A stretch of DNA of 7,234 nucleotides, from the NCBI GenBank assembly GCA_030621975.1, contig JAUXGQ010000072.1, positions 1 to 7,234 of the forward strand, given 5' to 3'. The notes below the pieces were generated by a model, which saw only the letters and a program-made list of their open reading frames with translations, was not told the origin of the DNA and did no database searches. The position numbers and the translations under genes were made by a program. This document shows positions 1 through 5,442 of this stretch, in pieces (within the stretch, counting starts at the first letter, position 1; each line of letters begins with the position of its first letter). This stretch comes from Gammaproteobacteria bacterium (GTDB lineage Bacteria > Pseudomonadota > Gammaproteobacteria > Chromatiales > Chromatiaceae).

Positions 1-18
1 AGAGACCTTTCGACGCCT

Positions 19-867
19 TTGGATCCGCAACCCACGGATTATCCGGCACAGCTCCCCGAACTCGAAGGTATCCGCGCCGTGATCTTCGACATCTACGGCA
101 CCCTGTTGATTTCCGGAACCGGGGACATCGGCGCGGCGAGCAACGAAACGAATAAGCAAGCTTTCAGGGCTTCTCTCGCCACCGCGGGCTTCCGGGTTTC
201 CTCGCTGAATGCCTTTGCACCGAGTCCCGAATTGCTGCGGCAGGCCATCCGCAAGGCCCATGAGAAGAGACGCCGGGAAGGGATCGAGTACCCGGAAGTG
301 AACATCGTCCAGGTCTGGGAGCAGGTCAGCGACCAGCTCTCCGACATCCTTCGGGCCAGACGGCTGTCAACATCGCAGATACAGGCACTCGCGCTGGAGT
401 ACGAATGCCGTACCAACCCGGTGTGGCCCATGCCTGGACTGCGGGAAACCCTGGACCTGCTGCGGAGTAAAGGTCTGTTGCTCGGTATCGTGTCCAACGC
501 GCAGTTTTATACCCCTCTACTGTTCAGAGCCCTGCTTGGAGCCACACCCGCGGAACTCGGGTTTCGACCCGAACTCAGCGTCTGGTCATACCAGTCCCAG
601 GAGGCAAAACCATCCACGCGCCTGTTTAGAAGAGTATTCGAGCGTCTTGCAAGCGGATACAACATCGAACCGGAGGCGGTACTCTACGTTGGCAACGATT
701 GCCTCAAGGATATGTGGCCCGTAGAACGAATGGGGGGCAGAACCGCACTGTTTGCGGGAGACAGGAGATCGCTACGGCTGCGCGAAGACGATGAGCGCTG
801 CAGGGATGTCAGACCGGACCTGGTGATCACCGACCTGCGCCAGCTGGGAAATGTCCTGATAGATTAA
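19..867 (+). CDS. HAD-superfamily hydrolase (haloacid dehalogenase-like)
   Basis: Soluble cytoplasmic protein of the haloacid dehalogenase superfamily, which forms a phospho- or ester-aspartyl intermediate. All four HAD motifs are visible. Motif I is FDIYGTL with nucleophile Asp24. Motif II ends in Ser159 (GIVSNAQ). Motif III is Lys197 (EAKPS). Motif IV is VGNDCLKD, with Asp227 and Asp231. The +2 residue after the nucleophile is Tyr, not the Asp seen in most HAD phosphatases; DxYGT is found in L-2-haloacid dehalogenases and some phosphatase subgroups, so the substrate is open. A helical cap lies between motifs I and II (about residues 35-145). The start used is a TTG at 19; the frame stays open to base 1, so the true start could lie outside the window. 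About 280 aa is somewhat long for the family. It stands apart from the next gene, followed by a probable terminator. Confidence 0.85.
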   Translation: MDPQPTDYPAQLPELEGIRAVIFDIYGTLLISGTGDIGAASNETNKQAFRASLATAGFRVSSLNAFAPSPELLRQAIRKAHEKRRREGIEYPEVNIVQVWEQVSDQLSDILRARRLSTSQIQALALEYECRTNPVWPMPGLRETLDLLRSKGLLLGIVSNAQFYTPLLFRALLGATPAELGFRPELSVWSYQSQEAKPSTRLFRRVFERLASGYNIEPEAVLYVGNDCLKDMWPVERMGGRTALFAGDRRSLRLREDDERCRDVRPDLVITDLRQLGNVLID

Positions 868-871
868 GTCT

Positions 872-905
872 GCTTTGTCGAATTAAACGCAAAGCTTGTT
901 TTTTT
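872..905 (+). terminator. Probable intrinsic terminator of the HAD gene
   Basis: Five bases after the stop codon, GCTTTG (872-877) pairs with CAAAGC (890-895) around a 12-nt loop. TTG and then seven T residues (899-905) follow. The stem is short and only half G/C, so termination may be partial, but the stem plus T-run and its position directly after the gene fit a Rho-independent terminator. Confidence 0.5.
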
Positions 906-909
906 ACCC

Positions 910-977
910 GTAGGAGCCCGCTGGCGGGCGAACGGGCACCGCATAGCGACCCTATTCGCCCGCAAGCGGGCTCCTAC
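910..977. repeat. REPIN: two inverted GTAG-type REP sequences
   Basis: Two 23-bp arms face each other, at 910-932 and 955-977. They are reverse complements with one mismatch (G at 923). Each arm begins at its outer end with GTAG and contains an internal hairpin, GCCCGC-2 nt-GCGGGC, which is the classic layout of bacterial REP elements mobilised by RAYT (Y1-transposase-like) proteins. The 22-bp spacer is 933-954. It lies between a terminator and the next gene, a usual place for REPINs in gammaproteobacteria. No RAYT gene is in the window. Transcribed RNA would fold into a long stem that could also stabilise or terminate messages. Confidence 0.85.
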
Positions 978-1011
978 AGGCCCAGGGTCACAGCGTCGGT
1001 TTGAGTCAGCA

Positions 1012-1854
1012 ATGCCGCGTAGCAGCATGTCATTACACAGCGCGCTAGTTTTCATACTGGTCGTCGCCGCCGCCTATGGCGCGTTCGTATTACTCGTCTC
1101 CTGTTCCCAATCACGGCTGATATATTTCCCGGACATGCCGTCGCGACGGCTTGCGGATACGCCGCGACAAATCGGGCTTGACTTCGAGACAGTCGAATTC
1201 GTCACCGATGACGGCGTAAAGCTGCACGCCTGGTTTGTGCCCGCGGACCAACCCAGAGGCACTCTGCTGTTCTTCCATGGCAATGCGGGCAACATCTCAC
1301 ACCGGCTCGACTCGCTGCGGATTTTTCATGGTCTGGGCCTCGATACCCTGATCCTGGACTATCGAGGCTATGGTCGAAGCGAGGGCGAGCCCTCGGAAGA
1401 AGGGACCTACCGCGATGCGGACGCCGCGTTGCGGTACCTGCAGGAGCAGCGGGGCGTTGCCGCGGAGGACATCATTGTTTTCGGCCGCTCCCTGGGTGCG
1501 GCTATCGGCGCGCATCTGGCGACTCGATACCAGGTAAGGGCATTGATCCTGGAGTCCGCTTTCACGTCGGTGCCGGAGATGGCGGCAACCCTGTACCCTT
1601 TTCTACCCGCCCGCTGGCTGGTGCGTTTCAGCTACGCTACCAAGGACTACGTTGGGAACCTGTCCTGCCCGGTGCTGGTGATCCACAGTCGTGACGACGA
1701 AATCGTTCCGTTCAAACAGGGAGAGGCGTTATTCGCCGCCGCCAGTCCCCCAAAACGATTCCTGGAGTTGCGAGGCGGTCACAACGACGGCTTTCTTGCG
1801 AACCGCCGTGCGTATGTAGAGGCCCTGGACGAGTTTATCCGGACCCTTGAGTGA
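1012..1854 (+). CDS. Membrane-anchored alpha/beta hydrolase, BEM46/YfhR-like
   Basis: Serine hydrolase of the alpha/beta fold, probably anchored to the inner membrane with its catalytic domain outside the cytoplasm. Residues about 9-31 form one hydrophobic helix. It ends in LVSC, which also fits a lipobox, followed by the SRLIYFPD stretch typical of BEM46/YfhR/ABHD13-like proteins. The oxyanion-hole motif is HGNAGN (89-94). The nucleophile elbow is GRSLG with Ser160. The acid is probably Asp229, within HSRDDEIVP, and the base is His257 in GGHNDGF. All parts of a Ser-Asp-His triad are therefore present. The length (280 aa) is normal for the family. A second ATG at 1027 is equally plausible as the start; neither has a clear Shine-Dalgarno site. 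The physiological substrate is unknown even for well-studied relatives, so only esterase or peptidase-like chemistry can be stated. Confidence 0.9.
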   Translation: MPRSSMSLHSALVFILVVAAAYGAFVLLVSCSQSRLIYFPDMPSRRLADTPRQIGLDFETVEFVTDDGVKLHAWFVPADQPRGTLLFFHGNAGNISHRLDSLRIFHGLGLDTLILDYRGYGRSEGEPSEEGTYRDADAALRYLQEQRGVAAEDIIVFGRSLGAAIGAHLATRYQVRALILESAFTSVPEMAATLYPFLPARWLVRFSYATKDYVGNLSCPVLVIHSRDDEIVPFKQGEALFAAASPPKRFLELRGGHNDGFLANRRAYVEALDEFIRTLE

Positions 1855-1861
1855 GCTTAGG

Positions 1862-1905
1862 GGGTCTCTGAAGCTGCAGGGCGAACAGCGCAGCTTCAGA
1901 GACCC
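1862..1905. terminator. Perfect 16-bp inverted repeat between convergent genes
   Basis: Bases 1862-1877 are the exact reverse complement of 1890-1905, with a 12-nt loop (1878-1889). It starts 7 bp after the hydrolase stop and ends 19 bp before the stop of the opposing RRM gene, so it could end transcription from both sides. There is no T-run on either flank, so it is not a canonical intrinsic terminator. It may instead block 3' exonucleases or prevent antisense read-through. Confidence 0.55.
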
Positions 1906-1924
1906 GCAGGCCCTTGGTCAGGCC

Positions 1925-2197
1925 TTAATATCTCGATCTCCGTTGCGGACGATCCTCCCGTGGCTTGGCCTGATTGACCTTTATGTTTCTTCCTTTCAAC
2001 GAACTCTCGTTCAAGGCCTTTATCGCTTCATCGGCCTCCGAGTTATTGGGCATTTCAACAAATCCGAACCCTTTTGACTGACCTGAGAATTTGTCCGTGA
2101 TGACGCTTGCCAGAGACACTTCACCGAATTCGGCAAACACTTCTCGCAACTCATCCTCAGTTATGTTGTAGGGCAGATTTCCGACGTAGATATTCAT
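1925..2197 (-). CDS. RRM-domain RNA-binding protein
   Basis: A 90-aa cytoplasmic protein consisting of one RNA recognition motif and a short basic tail. RNP2 is IYVGNL (residues 3-8). RNP1 is KGFGFVEM (42-49), carrying the aromatic positions (Tyr4, Phe44, Phe46) that stack on RNA bases; the last RNP1 position is Met rather than Phe or Tyr. The tail (about 76-90) is rich in Arg/Lys and ends RRSRY. This is the size and layout of the small bacterial Rbp proteins of cyanobacteria and proteobacteria, which bind single-stranded RNA and are often stress- or cold-regulated. A purine-rich GAGAG stretch lies about 7 nt upstream of the ATG on the minus strand. The gene is monocistronic and divergent from the large operon. 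Target RNAs cannot be deduced. Confidence 0.93.
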   Translation of the reverse strand: MNIYVGNLPYNITEDELREVFAEFGEVSLASVITDKFSGQSKGFGFVEMPNNSEADEAIKALNESSLKGRNIKVNQAKPREDRPQRRSRY

Positions 2198-2416
2198 AGA
2201 TTACTCTCTAAAGACCGTGCGTTGCTCGAGATTTCCTACCGTGTAACCAACAGCACAAATCACACGATACCGATCAGCCAACCATTGGCTAATTCTTTAC
2301 GTCCGTGGCCTCACCGGCTGCTTGACCGCACGCGCCGGCGTTCACCCGCATCCTCCACAAGATCGCGCTTCCGGGAAAGTGTACACCATAAGGGCTCGCG
2401 CCAAAATAAATTTACA

Positions 2417-2446
2417 TTTATGGGCGTCGAGGCGCCCGTCTGACAA
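2417..2446 (-). promoter_or_regulatory. Candidate sigma-70 promoter for the RRM gene
   Basis: Read on the minus strand, TTGTCA (2446-2441) matches the -35 consensus at 5 of 6 positions. After an 18-bp spacer, CATAAA (2422-2417) matches the -10 at 4 of 6. The spacer holds a GGGCG/CGCCC dyad. If used, it would start RNA near 2410 and leave a leader of about 210 nt before the RRM start codon, long like the leaders of cold-shock mRNAs. This is motif reading only. Confidence 0.3.
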
Positions 2447-2472
2447 GGGGTAACAACGCGGTCAGGGACCCA

Positions 2473-2514
2473 TTCAGGTTCTGTTCAGGAACCTTTTCCT
2501 ATAGTGGATTCAGG
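2473..2514 (+). promoter_or_regulatory. Candidate operon promoter with TTCAGG repeats
   Basis: A good -10 hexamer, TATAGT (2500-2505), lies 45 bp before the first operon gene. No good -35 sits at the right distance. Instead TTCAGG occurs three times, at 2473-2478, 2484-2489 and 2509-2514; the first two are 11 bp apart, one helical turn. A small hairpin (AGGTTC 2476-2481 with GAACCT 2489-2494) overlaps them. The layout would suit an activator- or repressor-controlled promoter, but no regulator can be named. Confidence 0.3.
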
Positions 2515-2550
2515 TCAATCCAGAACTGCTCTGACAGAAAGGGGGATCCT

Positions 2551-3387
2551 ATGAAGACCGGTATGCTTTGTAACGACAGACGAAATTCAATGCCCGGCGT
2601 CTGGTTGATAACGGGTTGTATGCTGCTGGCGCCGTTAAGCGCCCATTCGCTGACCCGGGCGCCCACCCTGAAGCTGTTTCCAACCACTGTTCTCGAGGAG
2701 ATCCGGCACACCGGCAGCGTCGCTCGGGAGATGGAAACCGGGTTGCAGGCGGTAATCGCCCGTCTCGACGAGCAGCAAGCGCTTTTCGTCGCAAGCAAAT
2801 GTGAAGGGGGCGAAGGAGACCCGGGCTGCAAGCAGATTGCCAGACAGCTCGGCGCCACCTACCTGGAGATGTTGAACGTCATGGGTGACAGACTGCCGGC
2901 GATGGAAACGGCGGTAACCGCGACCACCTCCAGCCTGGAGAAACGCATCCGCAGGGAATTGGGGCAGAAAAAAACGCCCTGGACACTGCAGGAACTGCTG
3001 ATCGCGGAAGACACCGCCAAAGACGAATCCGAACGACCGGCGCTGCGGGGTCGTTCCGGGATGCGGCTCAGCGACCGCTTCAGTCAGTATTACCAACTGG
3101 TGGCCCGCTCCGGCAGCCGGGTCAACTCGTCCCTTGCGGTGGTTGCGTCGGACATCTATCTGGACATGCAGGAAACCGCGCATCTGATCGCGCGCACCCG
3201 TGAGGAGATAAACCGGGCCACCCTGATGGAACAGCTCAATCAGTCCTTCGGAACCATAACACCGGAAATGCAGGAAGTGGTTGCGGGGGTCAAGGCGATC
3301 CTGTTCGGCGAGGAGCAGGCCCTCACCTTGTCCGCGCCGCCAGACAGCGATCCTGCCCGGGAATATGCAAGTCCGCTGCAACTTTGA
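2551..3387 (+). CDS. Secreted helical protein of unknown function, first operon gene
   Basis: Not a family I can name. The protein has 278 aa. Its N-terminus looks like a signal peptide: a basic n-region with Arg10-Arg11, a hydrophobic stretch of about 15-30, and a likely cleavage after Ala31 or Ser33. An ITGC at 20-23 resembles a lipobox, but little hydrophobic sequence precedes it, so export to the periplasm is preferred over lipidation. The mature part is predicted almost all helical and charged. It has one Cys pair (Cys84 and Cys93, flanking a Gly/Glu-rich loop) that could form a disulfide. A polar segment around 160-190 and a distinctive LNQSFGTITPEMQEV stretch lie near the C-terminus. 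The start is fixed by a strong AGGGGG site 5 nt upstream. It opens an operon with a motor-like membrane pair, so a periplasmic partner or scaffold is the natural inference. Confidence 0.8.
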   Translation: MKTGMLCNDRRNSMPGVWLITGCMLLAPLSAHSLTRAPTLKLFPTTVLEEIRHTGSVAREMETGLQAVIARLDEQQALFVASKCEGGEGDPGCKQIARQLGATYLEMLNVMGDRLPAMETAVTATTSSLEKRIRRELGQKKTPWTLQELLIAEDTAKDESERPALRGRSGMRLSDRFSQYYQLVARSGSRVNSSLAVVASDIYLDMQETAHLIARTREEINRATLMEQLNQSFGTITPEMQEVVAGVKAILFGEEQALTLSAPPDSDPAREYASPLQL

Positions 3388-3404
3388 CGACTGGAGAACA
3401 CATC

Positions 3405-3953
3405 ATGAACAGTCCTACACTCATCAGGCTCCTTGGCATAACGGCGATGGCCGCGTTGCTGAGCGCCTGCAACAGTAACCCGCCCCGGGGTCCACAATGC
3501 AGTCTGCCGGAGGGGCCGCATCTGGATCAGGCCGTAAGCGCCGCCCGGTTCGATCTTGAAACTGGATGCGAAGAACGGTTTCAGGAGTATTTTCAAAGGC
3601 TCCTCGTGATCGCCGAAGGGGATCCGAAAAAGGAGAACAAGGCCCGGTTCAGCGAGTTCCTGGTCTGGGCCAATCAGGAAGGGCTCTTGAGCAAACGCCA
3701 GGCGAGGGAAATATACAATCGCTATTTCGGTGTGAAATACGTTTCCCTGATCGGAGACTACAGTGTCTGCTCCCATACCTGTCCACGCCAGTCCCAGGTA
3801 GTGGCCGACATGCAACGGGAACTGGCGGACAAGGAGCAAGGGCTCTTGAAGGTGAGCGCGGACCGACGCGCCTACCACCGGGCAAACCGGCTGTTTCAGG
3901 AAACCGAGCTGGTCCTGGAAGCCACCTGCTCGGCCTGCGGAGCCGTGGAATAA
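3405..3953 (+). CDS. Cys-rich lipoprotein of unknown function
   Basis: Predicted lipoprotein, 182 aa from the ATG at 3405. GGAG (3393-3396) lies 8 nt upstream of this ATG. The reading frame also opens at a TTG overlapping the previous stop, but the ATG gives a standard signal peptide. The signal is short and hydrophobic and ends in the lipobox LSAC with Cys22. The residue after Cys22 is Asn, not Asp, so transport to the outer membrane is likely. The mature domain is helical, with an aromatic-rich core (YFQR, REIYNRYFG, YVSLIGDY). It carries six more cysteines, including SVCSHTC and a C-terminal CSAC, suggesting disulfides or a metal site in the oxidising periplasm. The preceding gene ends 17 nt before and the membrane protein gene follows after 5 nt. 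I do not recognise a named family. Confidence 0.82.
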   Translation: MNSPTLIRLLGITAMAALLSACNSNPPRGPQCSLPEGPHLDQAVSAARFDLETGCEERFQEYFQRLLVIAEGDPKKENKARFSEFLVWANQEGLLSKRQAREIYNRYFGVKYVSLIGDYSVCSHTCPRQSQVVADMQRELADKEQGLLKVSADRRAYHRANRLFQETELVLEATCSACGAVE

Positions 3954-3958
3954 ACGCC

Positions 3959-4594
3959 ATGAAGCACTGCAGGGGGCACCGCTTCTTCACCGGGATGCTG
4001 CAGGGCATGGGGTTGGGCCTGGTGCTGGGTCTGGTAACCCTGTACCTCCTGAGCGGTCAAGATGCAGTGCCCTCGTTGCAGGCGCAGGCATCCTGGATCC
4101 AAACCCTGACACATTGGGTATATCGCAACTTCGGGTGGTCACTGCTGCCCTTTGGCATCACCCTTGCCCTCTACCTCGCCAGCCTGCGGCAACTGGATCG
4201 CCGCCTCGCGGAAAACAGCCCCCAGGACGAGATCAGCCAGATCGAGCATCTGACCGACGTCTGGATCAGTCTCTTTTTCGGCATCGGGGTCATCTGGACC
4301 GCTATCGGTATGCGGGGGGCCTTGCTGCACGCCCTGGGCGAACCGGGCATCGCCGCACAAACCGGGGCCTTCACGGTACTGCAGCGACTGGTGGACGGGG
4401 GCATTCTAACGGCCCTGTCCACCACTATCCTGGGCGGAATAGGCGGCTACCTGATGCGCGTTACCAAGGGTCTATACCTCGGGGCGAGACTCAACCGTTA
4501 CTACGGGGAGCAGGATCAGGGCCAGTCCGCCCGGGTGGAAGACCTGTTGCGCGGCATCCAGCAGTCCATCGCCTCGGACCGGGTCGAGCAATGA
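3959..4594 (+). CDS. MotA/TolQ/ExbB-like inner-membrane protein
   Basis: Polytopic membrane protein of 211 aa. The longer open frame upstream of 3959 overlaps the lipoprotein gene in another frame; the ATG at 3959 has a weak GGAA site. Hydrophobic segments lie at about 12-32, 60-76, 101-125 and 147-166. The last two carry the hallmark of MotA/TolQ/ExbB proton channels. One has WTAIGM (113-118), matching the GTVxGM of the family. The other has DGGILTALSTTILGG (146-160), matching the GGIxxALxTTxxG helix, with polar Thr114 and Thr155/Thr156 where channel threonines are expected. A charged cytoplasmic loop (77-100) and an amphipathic C-terminal tail (170-211) fit the family topology. TolQ and ExbB are about 230-245 aa, so the size fits. 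The next gene overlaps by ATGA, as expected for a two-part stator. The assignment is by motif, and the similarity to named members is distant. Confidence 0.7.
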   Translation: MKHCRGHRFFTGMLQGMGLGLVLGLVTLYLLSGQDAVPSLQAQASWIQTLTHWVYRNFGWSLLPFGITLALYLASLRQLDRRLAENSPQDEISQIEHLTDVWISLFFGIGVIWTAIGMRGALLHALGEPGIAAQTGAFTVLQRLVDGGILTALSTTILGGIGGYLMRVTKGLYLGARLNRYYGEQDQGQSARVEDLLRGIQQSIASDRVEQ

Positions 4595-5442
4595 TACCCA
4601 GAGTGAGGCATTCGACGGCATCCGCATCGGGGGCAGCGGACACCGAGAACCTGCACACCGATGTCATGCGTTTCATGGCCATCCTCGGTCTGTGCCTGGC
4701 GGCCATTTTCGCCCTGGTGCAAAGCGTTCCGGTGCCTGGTACCAACGGTCTCCCCCAAAGACCGTCTCAGGATGAGGTTGGGCAGGCGCACAAAGAACGC
4801 GACCGTACAGAGTCCGAGCTGCAAGACCTGGCCCGGCGGCTGCAGCGCAAGCGCTCGGACTTGCGCGGAATTCAGCAGACGTTGCAGCGGAAACTCGACT
4901 CCCTGGTGGCGCTCGAGCGCCAACTCGGTGAGGAACAGGCAAAACTGGGCCGGGTCCAGGTCGAGCTGAAGGCACTTCGATCACAACAGCAACCGGTGCT
5001 CAGGCGCAAGCCGATTGAACCGACTCAACCTCCCGTTTCCCGACCCACCCGGCGGGGGTTCACTCTGCGTTTTGCCTCCAGCGGCGTGCTGGCGCATCTG
5101 GTGACCGCGCGCGCCGTCAGTCTGTACGGGATGCTGGACAGCAAGGCCTGGCGCCTTTCTTTGCCGGGGGGCCTCCCCGCGTTCACGCCGCACGCCCTCC
5201 CCGACCAGTACCACGAGATGAACCCGGCAACGGTCCCGCCAGCCTATGTGCAGGCCCTCGCCGGAACGCCGGGGGTCCCCGAAGCAAGCGCCGTTGTCTG
5301 GGGCGTTCGCCTGCCCCCCGAGACGAAGCGGGCGATAGCGGACCTTACCCGGAACCTGCAGGGTGGAGACCTGGTGATCGGGGCCAACGGCAAACTGTAT
5401 CTGAACGAAGGGTCTTCTACGGCTCACAGGAGGGAGAGATGA
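4591..5442 (+). CDS. Single-pass coiled-coil protein, possible ExbD/MotB-like partner
   Basis: A 283-aa protein starting at the ATG that overlaps the previous stop (ATGA), so probably made by translational coupling; no strong ribosome site precedes it. The layout is: a short cytoplasmic tail (1-23); one membrane helix (about 25-46) headed by Asp24 in TDVMRFMAILGL; a charged coiled coil (about 60-134); a Pro/Arg-rich linker (135-156); and a C-terminal domain (157-283) I do not recognise, containing YHEMNPATVP and GGDLVIGANGK. The Asp at the entrance of a single N-terminal helix, followed by a periplasmic region, mirrors the proton-accepting Asp of ExbD, TolR and MotB (Asp25, Asp23 and Asp32 in E. 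coli). There is no obvious OmpA-like peptidoglycan-binding domain and no ExbD periplasmic fold that I can see. Next to an ExbB-like gene, a motor-partner role is a reasonable inference. Confidence 0.65.
   Translation: MIPRVRHSTASASGAADTENLHTDVMRFMAILGLCLAAIFALVQSVPVPGTNGLPQRPSQDEVGQAHKERDRTESELQDLARRLQRKRSDLRGIQQTLQRKLDSLVALERQLGEEQAKLGRVQVELKALRSQQQPVLRRKPIEPTQPPVSRPTRRGFTLRFASSGVLAHLVTARAVSLYGMLDSKAWRLSLPGGLPAFTPHALPDQYHEMNPATVPPAYVQALAGTPGVPEASAVVWGVRLPPETKRAIADLTRNLQGGDLVIGANGKLYLNEGSSTAHRRER
5428..5433 (+). promoter_or_regulatory. Strong ribosome binding site fixing the 5439 start
   Basis: AGGAGG lies 5 nt before the ATG at 5439, inside the end of the preceding gene. It supports the coupled start at 5439 over a later in-frame ATG at 5490, which would also give a proper signal peptide but has only a weak site. 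Confidence 0.7.

Larger units (their letters stand above)
2198..2550. promoter_or_regulatory. Divergent intergenic region between RRM gene and operon
   Basis: This 353-bp gap has no convincing gene. It contains an AT-rich island (about 2403-2421) in an otherwise GC-rich setting. A short dyad, AGCCAA/TTGGCT (2276-2290), lies in the presumed RRM leader. Candidate promoters point each way and are listed separately. A 73-codon open frame at 2222-2443 lacks a ribosome binding site and any recognisable protein features. Confidence 0.6.

Noticed and set aside
864..1055. Minus-strand 63-codon frame whose start (MKTSALCND) resembles the start of the first operon gene product (MKTGMLCND)
   Set aside because: The similarity stops after nine codons and neither the upstream nor the downstream DNA matches. 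The rest of the frame translates the REPIN and terminator region, so it is most likely chance.
2222..2443. 73-codon plus-strand frame in the intergenic region
   Set aside because: TTG-type start, no ribosome site and no hydrophobic or domain pattern; it crosses the probable RRM leader and promoter.
2635..3381. Long minus-strand open frame of 248 codons opposite the first operon gene
   Set aside because: Typical antisense shadow in GC-rich coding DNA: no ribosome site, no recognisable domain, and the plus-strand gene has a strong start site and signal peptide.
3566..3958. Extension of the ExbB-like frame upstream of 3959
   Set aside because: It would overlap the lipoprotein gene almost completely in another frame. 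The residues are Arg/Gly/Pro-rich with no membrane character, and the ATG at 3959 sits right after the lipoprotein stop.
4114..4590. Extension of the coiled-coil protein frame upstream of 4591
   Set aside because: It is the out-of-frame shadow of the channel gene (Arg/Pro/Gly-rich low-complexity reading). The ATGA overlap at 4591 gives a natural coupled start just before the membrane helix.
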